Positions 9,124-17,899 of a stretch of DNA of 64,000 nucleotides are shown one piece after another; positions within the stretch are counted from its first letter, which is position 1; each line of letters opens with the position of its first letter. The position numbers and the translations under genes are program-made. The notes beneath the pieces were generated by a model that ran no database searches, was not told the origin of the DNA, and was given only the letters and a program-made list of their open reading frames with translations. The DNA comes from Duganella phyllosphaerae (lineage in GTDB: Bacteria > Pseudomonadota > Gammaproteobacteria > Burkholderiales > Burkholderiaceae_D), in NCBI RefSeq assembly GCF_001758785.1, contig NZ_LROM01000093.1:1-64000 (forward strand). The letters run 5' to 3'.

Positions 9124-9439
9124 TCCTACTCTCCTCAGTCAACTCAGCCATTGTAAGCGTCCTGCAAAGATGGCCAGGAATATCTTGAACACGCATTCAT
9201 GTCCACCTTCATCGGTAGTTCATCATCGAGAGAATGGTTGTATTGTTCGAGGCCATGCAAAATTCTCGTGATGCCAGTATGTGTGGACTTTGTAGTCATC
9301 AGGCTGCAGCTCAAGCGTATTGAAGACGTGGCCGGCGGGCGACGGCAAGCCTGCACGAGCCGGCAATCTGCAAGCCGCTGAAGAGTTATATACCCGACGC
9401 ATCGCTTCGCGGTGCAAGCGCGGTGCCCGCCAATTCGGC

Positions 9440-9498
9440 GGTGCGCCAGCGGTCTCACACCGCAGGCGCACCGCTTGGTTGACGTGTCAACACGTCAA
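9440..9498. repeat. Strong hairpin next to a 20-bp palindrome
   Basis: GGTGCGCCAGCGGT (9440-9453) pairs with ACCGCAGGCGCACC (9459-9472) apart from one A-A mismatch. Six bases further, TTGACGTGT/ACACGTCAA (9479-9498) forms a nearly perfect palindrome with a 2-base centre. They follow the end of the gene at 9510 (minus strand) and may terminate it, though there is no T tract. Protein binding or an origin-of-transfer role are alternatives. The rest of the gap 9124-9509 shows nothing I can assign. Confidence 0.5.
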
Positions 9499-9509
9499 GC
9501 CTTGGCTGC

Positions 9510-10217
9510 TTACTCGAAAGCTAAGCTCTCCATGTAGTCCGCCTCGTCGTCGCGATCGTCCGCTCGCCAACTGTCGTCCACGCCTCCATAAGCTTCGCTA
9601 TTGTCTAGAATCAACCCGGCTCGGCCTGCTTTGTTGAAGGTCAGCTTTGCAAAGCAATTCAACATATTTCCGGCAAACATTCGATCGCTTTCCACATCGT
9701 GGCTGCCTTGCATTTCCCCACGCGCCTCGATGCTCCATGAGTCGCGCTCGGTCCATAGGTCCGTGGTGGCGGGTGTTTCTTCGGGAAGCTCCGGGTCGCT
9801 GTCAAAGTAGGCGTTCGTTTCAGACATCGCGGCCGACACGTCGTCCGACGACGAGATCGTGTCGATCAACGCCTCTCGACCGTATGAATCATAGAAATGG
9901 CCCAGATCTTTATATACAGGGGTGGTTGTTGAGCCTTGCATCGCGGAGATGCATGTCTGGAGGAGCAAGGGAACGGCAGTGATACCAAGCGAGTTGGCGC
10001 GCTGCTCCGCCGCAGCTTGGTTCAAGACCAGCATTTCGGCGTCGCCCAAATGGTAGTCCAATTGGTCATCGCTCTCTTCCACGACAAGGGCAGCATAAGT
10101 TTCGTAGCCAAGCATGGCAGACAAGACTTCGCTGATGTGGGAACGTTTGATGGTGTGGCCGGATGAGGCCATGAATTTCGAGACGGCATAAGCCGTCGAA
10201 CTAACGAGCGTAGTCAT
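9510..10217 (-). CDS. Hypothetical protein with N-terminal glyoxalase-related-like helical domain
   Basis: A 235-aa protein starting at ATG 10217 behind GGAG (a TTG 12 bases upstream is less likely). The first 45 residues (FMASSGHTIKRSHISEVLSAMLGYETYAAL, around 14-43) have the GHT-(I)-x-A/S...LGY-x-x-(W/Y)xxL pattern often seen at the N-terminus of proteins from conjugative elements. The remainder is acidic with many serines and ends DDRDDEADYMESLAFE. No catalytic motif is seen. It is co-directional with, and downstream of, the relaxase cluster. Confidence 0.5.
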   Translation of the reverse strand: MTTLVSSTAYAVSKFMASSGHTIKRSHISEVLSAMLGYETYAALVVEESDDQLDYHLGDAEMLVLNQAAAEQRANSLGITAVPLLLQTCISAMQGSTTTPVYKDLGHFYDSYGREALIDTISSSDDVSAAMSETNAYFDSDPELPEETPATTDLWTERDSWSIEARGEMQGSHDVESDRMFAGNMLNCFAKLTFNKAGRAGLILDNSEAYGGVDDSWRADDRDDEADYMESLAFE

Positions 10218-10453
10218 AGGTTTCTCCAAGAGTCAAAAAATTTCCAAAGGTGTTTCGTTTCGAACGCACTGGTCGTTTTGTTGCGATCGAGCTGCCGGAA
10301 AAATTAGACGCGTGGAAGCGATGCAAGGGTGATGCAAAAACTGCCGTTTCAAGCTGACCAGAACTTAGGCGGGCGCCTTCCGAATATGGTAACTCGAAAG
10401 AGCGTCCGCCGCAATATTCATGTCAAGCCGCTTGGACTTGATGGCCTGGCGAA

Positions 10454-10798
10454 TCAGAATTCGTCCGGCTCTTGGCTTGCGAGCTCTGATATCAGTGAGT
10501 GAAGCTCGCCAAGGCTATGTCCGATAGCGCGGATCGCGGATTCCAATCGATGGGTGTCACGCCGCCGGTCCTGAGACATGACAGCTAGTTCGTCCTCAAT
10601 GGCGTCGAGCCGCGCGTCGAGCCCCGAGGCGTCGAGGTGGGCTGCGGCAGTGTCAATCGCATGCACGACGGCGTCCGTCGGCGTGGCATGTCCGCCCATT
10701 TTGTTGGCTAGCGCCCGCAAGCGCGCGAGCCTAGCGCTTGGCAGCCGCAACGTGAGCTGCGAGCGATCCCATCCTTGCTCTTCTGATTTTTCGTTCAT
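10454..10798 (-). CDS. Small relaxosome-associated-like protein
   Basis: A 114-aa protein from ATG 10798 with a GGGAG site 6-7 bases upstream. The N-terminal part (SQLTLRLPSARLARLRALANKMG) has the beta strand plus helix look of a ribbon-helix-helix DNA-binding domain. The C-terminal half is predicted helical (LDARLDAIEDELAVM...ESAIRAIGHSLGELHSL) and could form a coiled-coil dimer. Position, 37 bp after the relaxase gene on the same strand, fits an accessory mobilisation protein or regulator of the mob operon. Identity is inferred from context. Confidence 0.5.
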   Translation of the reverse strand: MNEKSEEQGWDRSQLTLRLPSARLARLRALANKMGGHATPTDAVVHAIDTAAAHLDASGLDARLDAIEDELAVMSQDRRRDTHRLESAIRAIGHSLGELHSLISELASQEPDEF

Positions 10799-10834
10799 GC
10801 CGTCTCCCTCATGGTGGTCAAACATTGACTGATG

Positions 10835-13753
10835 TCAGCGCGAGAGTCCTTGGCTTTTCGCCAATGCCTTGGAACGCAGGCCGACGAAGAATTTTTTAGT
10901 CGCCGCCCATGCCTGGCCTGCCGGCGATGGCGGTCCTGCTTTGTTGGGCGCGATCGGACTGGCATCAGGCGCGCCGGCATAGTCCAACGACGTGCCTTTG
11001 GGGCGGCTGCGTCGCATGCGTGAGGCTAAGGCGTCGATGATGGCATCGTGCGATTTGGGCTCGGCGTCGCTTGGAGCGTGGCTCTCATGATCGACCATGT
11101 CGAGCAGCGCGGTGTTGACGTAGAGCGTGGTCGCGAACCGCGATCGGCTCGCCGCCACATAGCTCCATTCGCGGTCCCCCATCGATGGGTTGACCAAGGC
11201 GTGCGCTGACGACAATGTGCGCCCCTGCGCCCGGTGGGTGGTCAAGGCGAAGCCCAAATCGAAGCGGCCGAAGGAGGCGGGAATATGAACGATCAAATCG
11301 CCGCGCTCGTTCGGCGCGTCCAACTCGACAGCGATCAAAGGGCCGCCAATCCGGGACATGTCGATGTCGCGGATGGCGCCCGTGAGTCCGTTGGCGACGC
11401 CGAGCGGCCTGTCGTTCTTGGTGAACACTATCCGATCCCCCGGCGCGAAGCGCCTGATGTCAGTCGTCTCATCCCGGTGAACGATCTCGACCTCGATCTC
11501 CCGCGAGGCGTCGATGTGGTTGGCGGCTATCAGTTCTTGGCGCGCGCGTTGGTTGAGCTCCGCAACCTCGGCCCGCGTGCCGGCGACGATCGCCTTATCG
11601 CGCAAGGGCGTCCGATCGGCTGACCATGCGGATATCAGCTCCGCATAGGCTTCCTCCTGGCCTGACATCAGCTTCAAGCGGCCACGGGCGTCGAGCAGCG
11701 CCAAAGCGGATTTGGCCTCGCCCGTGGCGAAGAGTTCGACCGCCTCGCGCATCCACTGGAAGTCATAACGGTCCCGCCATCGGCTGAATGCGTGGGAGAG
11801 TTTGGCGTCTGTGGAGCAGATAGCTTCGATCGCGGCGAGCCGCGCGTCCTCGGGGGTTGCCCGCAGCGCTTGGGCTTGGCCGACGGATAGCCCACCATCG
11901 CTGCGCGTGGCCCTGGCGTCGAGCCACGCCAACAGCGGCTCGAAGTCCGTGCGTTGGCGTTGGATGTTGGAGATCTCGGCCTTGCCATGTTCACGCATGA
12001 GGGCGGCGAAGATGCCCCCCGCGTCGATCGGCTGCAACTGCTTGGGGTCGCCGACGGCAACGAGCTTGGCTCCGGCGTCGAGGACCGCGTGTTGGAGGGC
12101 CGCGAACTCGCGCGAGCCCACCATGCCCGCCTCGTCAAGGAAGAGGATCGAGTTGGCGCTCAGCTTCATGCGGCCTTTCTGGAGCGATAGCAGGAGGCTC
12201 GCGATTGTGCGGGACTGGATGCCCGTCTCCCTGCCGAGGTTCTGAGCCGCCGCCGCAGACTGGCAGCAGCCCAAGACCTCAAACCCGGATTGCTTGTAGG
12301 CCGAGCCCAGCGCTTGGAGCATGGTCGTCTTGCCCGTGCCGGCCCATCCCTCCACGAAGGCATGGACGCCGGTCTCGCAAGCGACGTGCAGCGCCGCCGC
12401 GCGCTGCTGGGCAAGCGACACATCGACGCCAAGCTTCGCGCGAAGCTGCGTTTCAAGGTCGTCGAATCTCTCGCCGATGGCTTGGGCCGAGAGGCGGTGA
12501 CACATGCTCGCTTTGCCAGCGCCCACCTTGGCGCTGATGTCAGCCTCCATGTCCCTGGTGGCCCTCGACGTGAACACCGGCGTCAGAAGCCCGGTGTGCC
12601 CGAGTTGGATGACATGCTCGTGCAGCATGAACCGATCAAGCTCGGCCAAGCACTCAGCTGCGCTCCAATGGCCCATCGCCTTTTCACAAATCTTGGCGAG
12701 GGCTTCCTGCGGCGTGGAACAGGACTGCGACTCCGTGAGCTCGACAAGCAACTCGGCGTGGTCGATGGCGAACGGCTCAGCCTGCTCGGGCCTGGGCGCG
12801 CGCATGGCTGCGACGGACGCGGGCGTGATCCCTATGCTTGCCGCTTTCTCCTCGAAGCGGCCAATCAGCTCCGGCAGGCTTGGCTCCGATTTTGCCGAGC
12901 GCGTGTTGAGCGCGGCGATCTCGCGTTCGGCTGGGCTCGCGCCAGCTCCGCCCCCCGCATCGCGGAGGTAATCGGCGATCTGCTTGCTTCGGGTGGATAG
13001 CGACTCGCGTTGCGCCTCGTCGATCCCCTCCAGCGTGAAATATGGCCCATCAGGAAGGATGCCGAAACCCATGCGGCGAAGGCGGTGCGCGAGTTCGGCG
13101 CGGAACAGGATGCCCGTCGCCATTTTGCGCTCGAACTGTGGCCGAAGCTCCAAGGCGCTCCATTCCTTCGAGCCGCTCCGCTTGCCGACGTTGAACATGA
13201 AGGCGTGGACGTGGAGCTGCGGGTCCAAGGCTCTGCTGGCAAAGTGCGTGTAGCAAGCGGCGATCGCGGCCTCGGCGATGCGCCTGATGCCGCCATCGCG
13301 CCCGTGGCGCGTGACCACGGCAGTCTCGGCGTATCCCAACGCCACGCGAGCGGACTGATGCAGACAATCCACCAGCGCGTCGCGCGTGGCCGAGTCGGCG
13401 CCAGCGAAGATGGCGGAGAAGTCCTTGGGCGCGGAGAAGGTCATGTCCAAGCCCATGACATGCCCGGACCCCGCGCCTTTGACGAGGGGTTCACCCGTCA
13501 AGGGATGGAATCCCTGCGCGAGGCGCTCGACCTGTTTTGCTTCTGCCGCGCCAGCGAGTCCGAGCAGACTGGCTCCGCCGCACGCCCAAAACGGCGCCGG
13601 CCCATCCGATCCGCCACCGCGCGCGTAGTCGTCGAAATCTCCGCGCTGCCGCGTGCTTGCGTTGGGGCCGCCGAGATAGTGCAGATAGCCTTGCGAGGCC
13701 TGTCCTTTCTTCGACTGGTTGGCGGTCGAGTTGATCTTCGTGATTGAGAGCAT
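10835..13753 (-). CDS. MobF-family conjugative relaxase with helicase domain (TrwC/TraI-like)
   Basis: A 972-aa protein from ATG 13753. The relaxase domain (about 1-300) has an N-terminal tyrosine pair Y23 and Y26 (QGYLHYLGG), and the HUH metal triad H170, H181, H183 (QLHVHAFMF). A superfamily 1 helicase follows with Walker A EGWAGTGKT (468-476) and Walker B FLDEAG (538-543); later motifs include VAVGDPKQLQPID and FALTTHRAQG. It nicks at oriT, stays covalently bound to the strand and unwinds it for transfer. The C-terminus lacks a further known domain. The gene starts 7 bp after the stop of a MobC-like gene, so translational coupling is likely. Confidence 0.9.
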   Translation of the reverse strand: MLSITKINSTANQSKKGQASQGYLHYLGGPNASTRQRGDFDDYARGGGSDGPAPFWACGGASLLGLAGAAEAKQVERLAQGFHPLTGEPLVKGAGSGHVMGLDMTFSAPKDFSAIFAGADSATRDALVDCLHQSARVALGYAETAVVTRHGRDGGIRRIAEAAIAACYTHFASRALDPQLHVHAFMFNVGKRSGSKEWSALELRPQFERKMATGILFRAELAHRLRRMGFGILPDGPYFTLEGIDEAQRESLSTRSKQIADYLRDAGGGAGASPAEREIAALNTRSAKSEPSLPELIGRFEEKAASIGITPASVAAMRAPRPEQAEPFAIDHAELLVELTESQSCSTPQEALAKICEKAMGHWSAAECLAELDRFMLHEHVIQLGHTGLLTPVFTSRATRDMEADISAKVGAGKASMCHRLSAQAIGERFDDLETQLRAKLGVDVSLAQQRAAALHVACETGVHAFVEGWAGTGKTTMLQALGSAYKQSGFEVLGCCQSAAAAQNLGRETGIQSRTIASLLLSLQKGRMKLSANSILFLDEAGMVGSREFAALQHAVLDAGAKLVAVGDPKQLQPIDAGGIFAALMREHGKAEISNIQRQRTDFEPLLAWLDARATRSDGGLSVGQAQALRATPEDARLAAIEAICSTDAKLSHAFSRWRDRYDFQWMREAVELFATGEAKSALALLDARGRLKLMSGQEEAYAELISAWSADRTPLRDKAIVAGTRAEVAELNQRARQELIAANHIDASREIEVEIVHRDETTDIRRFAPGDRIVFTKNDRPLGVANGLTGAIRDIDMSRIGGPLIAVELDAPNERGDLIVHIPASFGRFDLGFALTTHRAQGRTLSSAHALVNPSMGDREWSYVAASRSRFATTLYVNTALLDMVDHESHAPSDAEPKSHDAIIDALASRMRRSRPKGTSLDYAGAPDASPIAPNKAGPPSPAGQAWAATKKFFVGLRSKALAKSQGLSR

Positions 13754-13760
13754 GGGGGCG

Positions 13761-14132
13761 CTAACGCACGCCGAATAGATCTTGGAACTCTTGGGCCAGC
13801 AAGTCAGCCGAATGGTCTTCCACGGGCGGCGGCGGAGCAAGCGCTTGGTCGAGCGCTCGAGAAAGGAAGGTGGGCAAGCTTTGGCCGGAAACTCTCCTGG
13901 CCGCCTCGATCGCCGGCGCGTGTTCGGCAAGAACTCCGACGAGGGGCATGAGGTAAATGCGAGCGAAGGCGGCGCGGCTCAGTCCGGCCGCTTTGCCGGC
14001 CCTGTCCAATGCCTCCCGTCCCCCTGGATCGAGCCGGAACAGAACGATGTCGCGCTCCTCTTTGGACCTCAAATATTCGCGCCGGTTTCGCTCGCTCTTG
14101 GACGCTTTCTTCTTTTGCTCGTCAATTGGCAT
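13761..14132 (-). CDS. Relaxosome accessory protein (MobC/TraJ-like)
   Basis: A 123-aa protein. The N-terminus is very basic (KKKASKSERNRREYLRSKEE), then a strand and helices (IVLFRLDPGGREALDRAGKAAGLSRAAFARIYL) that look like a ribbon-helix-helix DNA-binding fold. Such proteins help the relaxase bind oriT. The start is at ATG 14132; the GGGAGGGAGG Shine-Dalgarno is buried in the 3' arm of a 12-bp hairpin. The stop lies 7 bp before the relaxase start. Function is inferred from fold and position. Confidence 0.65.
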   Translation of the reverse strand: MPIDEQKKKASKSERNRREYLRSKEERDIVLFRLDPGGREALDRAGKAAGLSRAAFARIYLMPLVGVLAEHAPAIEAARRVSGQSLPTFLSRALDQALAPPPPVEDHSADLLAQEFQDLFGVR

Positions 14133-14174
14133 GAAGGCCCTCCCTCCCATGAATGCGGGGATGGAGGGCCTTCA
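14132..14174 (-). promoter_or_regulatory. 12-bp hairpin that buries the RBS of the MobC-like gene
   Basis: TGAAGGCCCTCC (14132-14143) and GGAGGGCCTTCA (14163-14174) are perfect inverted repeats separated by 19 bases. In the minus-strand transcript the 3' arm contains the GGGAGG of the downstream gene and ends at its ATG. The hairpin also sits just after the integrase stop (14188), so it could act as a weak terminator, a translational lock, or a protein-binding site. Confidence 0.6.
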
Positions 14175-14187
14175 CCAGACTGTTGGC

Positions 14188-15333
14188 TCAGGAACGCACG
14201 CGTCTCATGAAGTCATTCATCTCGCTATCCCGGACGGTGAGGTATCGGCGGAAAGTCTTGTATTCGGCATGGCCGACAATGTCCATCAAGTAGTTCGGGG
14301 AATAGCAATAGGGATGGAGGACCATGCGCGCAATAGCTTCATGCCTGAGGTCATGCAGGCGAAAGTCATCGATCCCGGCCCTCGCAACAATTCTGTGGAA
14401 TGTGGCGGAGATGCTGCTGGGTTTGCCCAGCCGGTGGAAGACGCGTGGATCGTTTGGATCCGCGAGTTTTTTGAGAACACGCACGATCAGTATCGCCGTC
14501 GGCGAAAGCGGAACCCTGCGCGCTTTTTTGGCTTTGGTGTGCAAAGCCCAAATACGCCAGCGATCAAGGTGTCGCGCGTAGACGCGATACTGCGGCTCAC
14601 TGCGATAGAGGTGTTTCCATTCGGCTTTGACGAGCTCTTGAAGTCGGGCGCCCGTCTCGATCGCGAGCCTCACGAGGAGGCGGACTTGATACCTCCTTAC
14701 CCGGTCGTTTTCGCCGCCACGCTTGGCGTAGGCGCGCAACTCATTCATGAGCGCCTGCTCCTCGCCGAACTCGAGGCGACGGGCGCGCTCCACATCCCAA
14801 CCCACCGGCAGGACCTTGCTGTCGAGCGCGAATTCCGGCGCCGGAACTCCAAGCTGCTTCGCGCGCCAGTTGATCGCGATTTTCACCAGCTTCAAATGCC
14901 CGACGATCGTCGATGCGACATAGGTCTTCTCGCGTCGCTGCACTCGCGTTTTCAGCATCTTCGCCATGTGTGAGCGTATCCAATGGGCGCCAAGGTTGCC
15001 GATCGTCACCATGCCGACGTGTTTGAGGACGGTGGGAATGATGAAAGCATGGCGCGGCAAGAATGAGTCGCTCTTTTTGAACAGCGCGAGGGTCGTCTGC
15101 AAGAGCTCGTCTTTGAAATTTCCACTTGGCGGCAGCGAGATGAATGGATCAAACACGCGAGCCTTTTCTTCGCGATGCCGATTCTCGCACTCCTCGATAA
15201 ACCTCTCAGCTTCTGCTAACGTTGAGAACGTCTGACGAATTCTATCCAAGCCCTTCTTTCGAAAATCTGCTTGGTATGCGACGCCGTTCGGGCCGATTCG
15301 CTGGGTGATGTATTTGGGTTTCTTCTCGATCAT
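14188..15333 (-). CDS. Tyrosine recombinase (second integrase)
   Basis: A 381-aa protein from ATG 15333 behind GGAG. Catalytic residues are visible: R230 (ETGARLQEL), K267 region (HTKAKK), H327-x2-R330 (LHDLRHEA), H355 (VGHAEYKTF) and the nucleophile Y364 (FRRYL). The first 150 residues form an arm-binding/core-binding domain (YITQRIGPNGVAYQADF). It is not related closely to the tRNA-adjacent integrase by eye. It is the first gene of a run that continues with mobC-like and relaxase genes, and faces an excisionase-like HTH gene at 15799. This suggests an older integrated element nested within the present island. Confidence 0.85.
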   Translation of the reverse strand: MIEKKPKYITQRIGPNGVAYQADFRKKGLDRIRQTFSTLAEAERFIEECENRHREEKARVFDPFISLPPSGNFKDELLQTTLALFKKSDSFLPRHAFIIPTVLKHVGMVTIGNLGAHWIRSHMAKMLKTRVQRREKTYVASTIVGHLKLVKIAINWRAKQLGVPAPEFALDSKVLPVGWDVERARRLEFGEEQALMNELRAYAKRGGENDRVRRYQVRLLVRLAIETGARLQELVKAEWKHLYRSEPQYRVYARHLDRWRIWALHTKAKKARRVPLSPTAILIVRVLKKLADPNDPRVFHRLGKPSSISATFHRIVARAGIDDFRLHDLRHEAIARMVLHPYCYSPNYLMDIVGHAEYKTFRRYLTVRDSEMNDFMRRVRS

Positions 15334-15562
15334 GCTGTCTCCGTCATGTTGGTCCCGACGATGTATGCGGGCCAGTGAGGGCGGGCTCAGGGGTTGTCGC
15401 GCGGCGAGAATGATTTTTCGAAATGCCGCGCGCTGGGCCTCGGAAAAACGTTCTCGAAAATCCCCTTTGGTTTCAACGGCCTACGCGCCAGCGTTTTGCC
15501 AGATCAGAGCGCGCTGATGATCGCGGCGGGCATCAGCCTTACGCAAAAGATCGCGTTATGTA

Positions 15563-15589
15563 ACCCACATAAATATATTTATGTAGGGT
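15563..15589. promoter_or_regulatory. AT-rich palindrome between integrase and excisionase-like gene
   Basis: ACCCACATAAATA and TATTTATGTAGGGT form a near-perfect inverted repeat (one extra base) centred near 15576. It lies in a 465-bp gap (15334-15798) between two divergent genes, an integrase and an HTH protein. A repressor or Xis binding site is plausible. The rest of the gap holds only an imperfect inverted repeat around 15680 and no gene. Confidence 0.45.
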
Positions 15590-15798
15590 TTTGTGGGCTA
15601 AAGCGGCTGAATATGGAAAGTCCAGCCAAATTCGCTTGCCTCGCGTTGCCTCATGCCGTTCGTCGGCTTCTCTACAAGCGTTGTTTTCTCAACGTGCAAT
15701 TCCCACAGCTCGCGCCGAGGTCCTTGGCGCTCCCGCGCTAAGGACCGGCTTGGCATCCGCATTCAAAGAGGGAATGTCCCCATTTGACGGAGGCGCGC

Positions 15799-16350
15799 AT
15801 GCACGATGTCCATGATCCAGAACCATCAACCACGTCATCGCCTCCGTTGTCGGAGCCGCTTGAGTTTTCCGCTTGCATGGAGGCGGCTCGCGCAGCCCTG
15901 GTGGCCCAATACCGAATAACATCCCTCTTCTTGAAAGTGGGCCAGGTCGCCGGAATGCTCGGACTTTCGACCACGGCGATCCATGCGCAAATACGCGAGG
16001 GCCGCTTTCCCATCGCCCACCGGCGCGTGGGCAACGTCATCATGGTGAAGCTGACCGACTTCGTCGGATGGTATTGCGCGGATGCGAGCGAAACCGTTGC
16101 CTCACCGTCCCAAGTGGCCCAGTCCCAGGCGGAGGAAGAGGCACAGCAGAATCTGATTTCGCAATGCGCTGAGACGCCCAAGGAGCAGGCTGCCCGCATC
16201 AAACGCCAAGTGCTTGAATCGATGCGTCTCGACCGCGAGCGGCGAGCCGCCGCCATTCCAACGCGAGAGACTCCGTCGGAGAAAGGCGCGCGGATTCACC
16301 GCGAGGCGCTGTTGTCAGTCAGGGAAGCTCGAACGAACGGCGCCAGCTAA
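15799..16350 (+). CDS. Excisionase-like helix-turn-helix protein
   Basis: A 183-aa protein from ATG 15799 behind GGAGG. Residues 42-95 (LFLKVGQVAGMLGLSTTAIHAQ, then REGRFPIAHRRVGNVIMVKL) fit the winged MerR/Xis-like HTH with the pattern helix-turn-helix, wing, and W of DFVGWY. The C-terminal half repeats KEQAARIKRQVLESMRLDRERR and SEKGARIHREALLSVREAR, two copies of a basic helical unit that may bind DNA or partner protein. Facing the second integrase across a palindrome, it could be that element's recombination directionality factor. A terminator follows. Confidence 0.6.
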   Translation: MHDVHDPEPSTTSSPPLSEPLEFSACMEAARAALVAQYRITSLFLKVGQVAGMLGLSTTAIHAQIREGRFPIAHRRVGNVIMVKLTDFVGWYCADASETVASPSQVAQSQAEEEAQQNLISQCAETPKEQAARIKRQVLESMRLDRERRAAAIPTRETPSEKGARIHREALLSVREARTNGAS

Positions 16351-16355
16351 AAAGC

Positions 16356-16387
16356 AAAAAGGCCAAGCATTCAAGCTTGGCCTTTTT
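16356..16387. terminator. Bidirectional rho-independent terminator
   Basis: AAAAAGGCCAAGC (16356-16368) and GCTTGGCCTTTTT (16375-16387) form a perfect 13-bp stem with a 6-base loop. With an A tract on one side and a T tract on the other it serves both the HTH gene and the convergent gene ending at 16403. Confidence 0.9.
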
Positions 16388-16402
16388 GACTTTGCATCAA
16401 AA

Positions 16403-16996
16403 TCACGTCGGAGCCGCTCTGCCGACGACGATGCCATGAATGACTACTTGCGATGGATGTCCGGTCTCTGCCGGAGAGAACCTGTCGGCCAGCGGTTCAA
16501 GCGAGACGAGGTCCATGCCGACTTGCCGGAAGCGCCGGAGCGCTTGGCCTTGGCCCTCAATGAACGCGAGGACGACGTCTCCATCGCGCGGGGTGGTCTT
16601 GGCGTCCAAGAAAACGGACATTTCCAATCGCCCGTCGTTCAACAACTCCGCGTCGTCCGCATCAAGCGTCGCGCGGACCACAACCACAGCCGTCCAATCA
16701 GGTTCGGTCCCGGGCGCGGAGAAATGGGCTGAGCGTGAGAGGTCCAGGCGGTAGTCTCCCTTCGACACCTTCGAGCTTTCGCCTCGCTGATCGAAGAACT
16801 TCGCCGCTGCCTTGCGCTCCATGGCTCCAAAGCGTTTCAACACGCTCATCACTGATTTTCCGCGAGATGCGATGTCGGCCTCCACATCCTCGGGAGTCAT
16901 CCCCAGCAGGTCATGGATAGCGGTCGATGCGCCGCAGGCTGCGGCTTTGGCGTATTGAGCGCCGGTTGCGTCGGTGCTGGCTTTTTTTCTGTCCAT
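16403..16996 (-). CDS. Degenerate S24/UmuD-like protein lacking the catalytic pair
   Basis: A 197-aa protein. The C-terminal half follows the LexA/UmuD peptidase fold: PRDGDVVLAFIEG (136-148), LEPLADRFSP (166-175) and IHGIVVGRA (186-194) match UmuD's HGDIVIAAVDG, IPMNSAYSP and FGVVIHVV as I recall them. In that alignment the catalytic serine (UmuD GDSM) falls on LDAD (111-114, Ala113) and the catalytic lysine falls on RR (154-155), so self-cleavage is not expected. The N-terminal half is helical (TPEDVEADIASRGKSVMSVLKRFG) and could be a degenerate DNA-binding or dimer part. It lies upstream of nothing co-transcribed except the sigma-like gene's region. Confidence 0.55.
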   Translation of the reverse strand: MDRKKASTDATGAQYAKAAACGASTAIHDLLGMTPEDVEADIASRGKSVMSVLKRFGAMERKAAAKFFDQRGESSKVSKGDYRLDLSRSAHFSAPGTEPDWTAVVVVRATLDADDAELLNDGRLEMSVFLDAKTTPRDGDVVLAFIEGQGQALRRFRQVGMDLVSLEPLADRFSPAETGHPSQVVIHGIVVGRAAPT

Positions 16997-17045
16997 GTCA
17001 TGTCCTGAATGTGTGGGGTGATTCTCGCGAAGTTTTGGCCGCGAA

Positions 17046-17615
17046 TCAATGCGGATGAAGCGCCGCGAACGATTTAAGGCGAAACATCACGCGCTGGCGC
17101 GCCGCCGCGAACCCTTTATCGCTGAGCGCGAACGCCTGTTTCATTTCCTTCGGGGTCATGTCGGCGTAGATGCCGTTGAGCACGCGGATGGCGTCCACAT
17201 CGGTTTGCAGAATTGAGCGCGCGAACTCGACGGCGGCTTGGGCGATCCGTTGCCGCTCGCGCTCCATCGCCAGCTCTTCTGTGGATGAGACAGGCTGATG
17301 GCCCATCGGCTCGGCGCCGTCCTCTTGATGTTCAATGGATTCCAAGGGAACGTTCTTGTGCTCCGCGAGTTGGCGGGATGAACTCGCCAAACTCTTCACG
17401 GAGTTGGCGAGAAACGCGGCGAGATCAACGTCGCGGGGCCAATGGCGGCGGCCATCGAGGACGCGGAAGAACACTTCATGGATCAGGTCCATGGAATCTG
17501 AATAATGCGTGCCCACAGCGCATCGGCTTGCGTATGTTTCCAACGCCAACTTTACCTTGCTGGGCAGCGCCTCGAATTCTCTGAAAAATTCTTGGGTCGT
17601 CGCGTATGTCGTCAT
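17046..17615 (-). CDS. Sigma-70/ECF-like protein
   Basis: A 189-aa protein. The region at 43-80 (DLIHEVFFRVLDGRRHWPRD and SVKSLASSSR) resembles sigma region 2 (core binding and -10 recognition) and the C-terminal part (MTPKEMKQAFALSDKGFAAARQR, 152-175) resembles region 4 with its HTH. A variable acidic linker separates them (HQEDGAEPMGHQPVSS). The sequence is diverged, so it may be a true ECF sigma factor or a sigma-derived regulator of the island. It is transcribed divergently from the coupling-protein gene. Confidence 0.55.
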   Translation of the reverse strand: MTTYATTQEFFREFEALPSKVKLALETYASRCAVGTHYSDSMDLIHEVFFRVLDGRRHWPRDVDLAAFLANSVKSLASSSRQLAEHKNVPLESIEHQEDGAEPMGHQPVSSTEELAMERERQRIAQAAVEFARSILQTDVDAIRVLNGIYADMTPKEMKQAFALSDKGFAAARQRVMFRLKSFAALHPH

Positions 17616-17899
17616 GTGTTTCCTTGATGTGGTCGGGTGGAATGGGATTGCCCTGGTTGAGTGGAGTCGGCGCTCCCCTACGATCTTTAATGCAGTCCTG
17701 ATAGCGGGTCATCAGGTTTTTTTCGCCATGCTCCCGACCAGCGGCGGCGAGAAGCAGAATCTCGTCGCCAACCTGCCGCGCGAAGCGATTCATCACGCGC
17801 CACCAAGCGGCCAGCGCCCCCATGGCGCCGAGCGTCGCCTCCATGCTCCGACCCGCGCCGACGGCCGGCCTTCTCAAGCAGGACAACCTTGGAGGCTGC

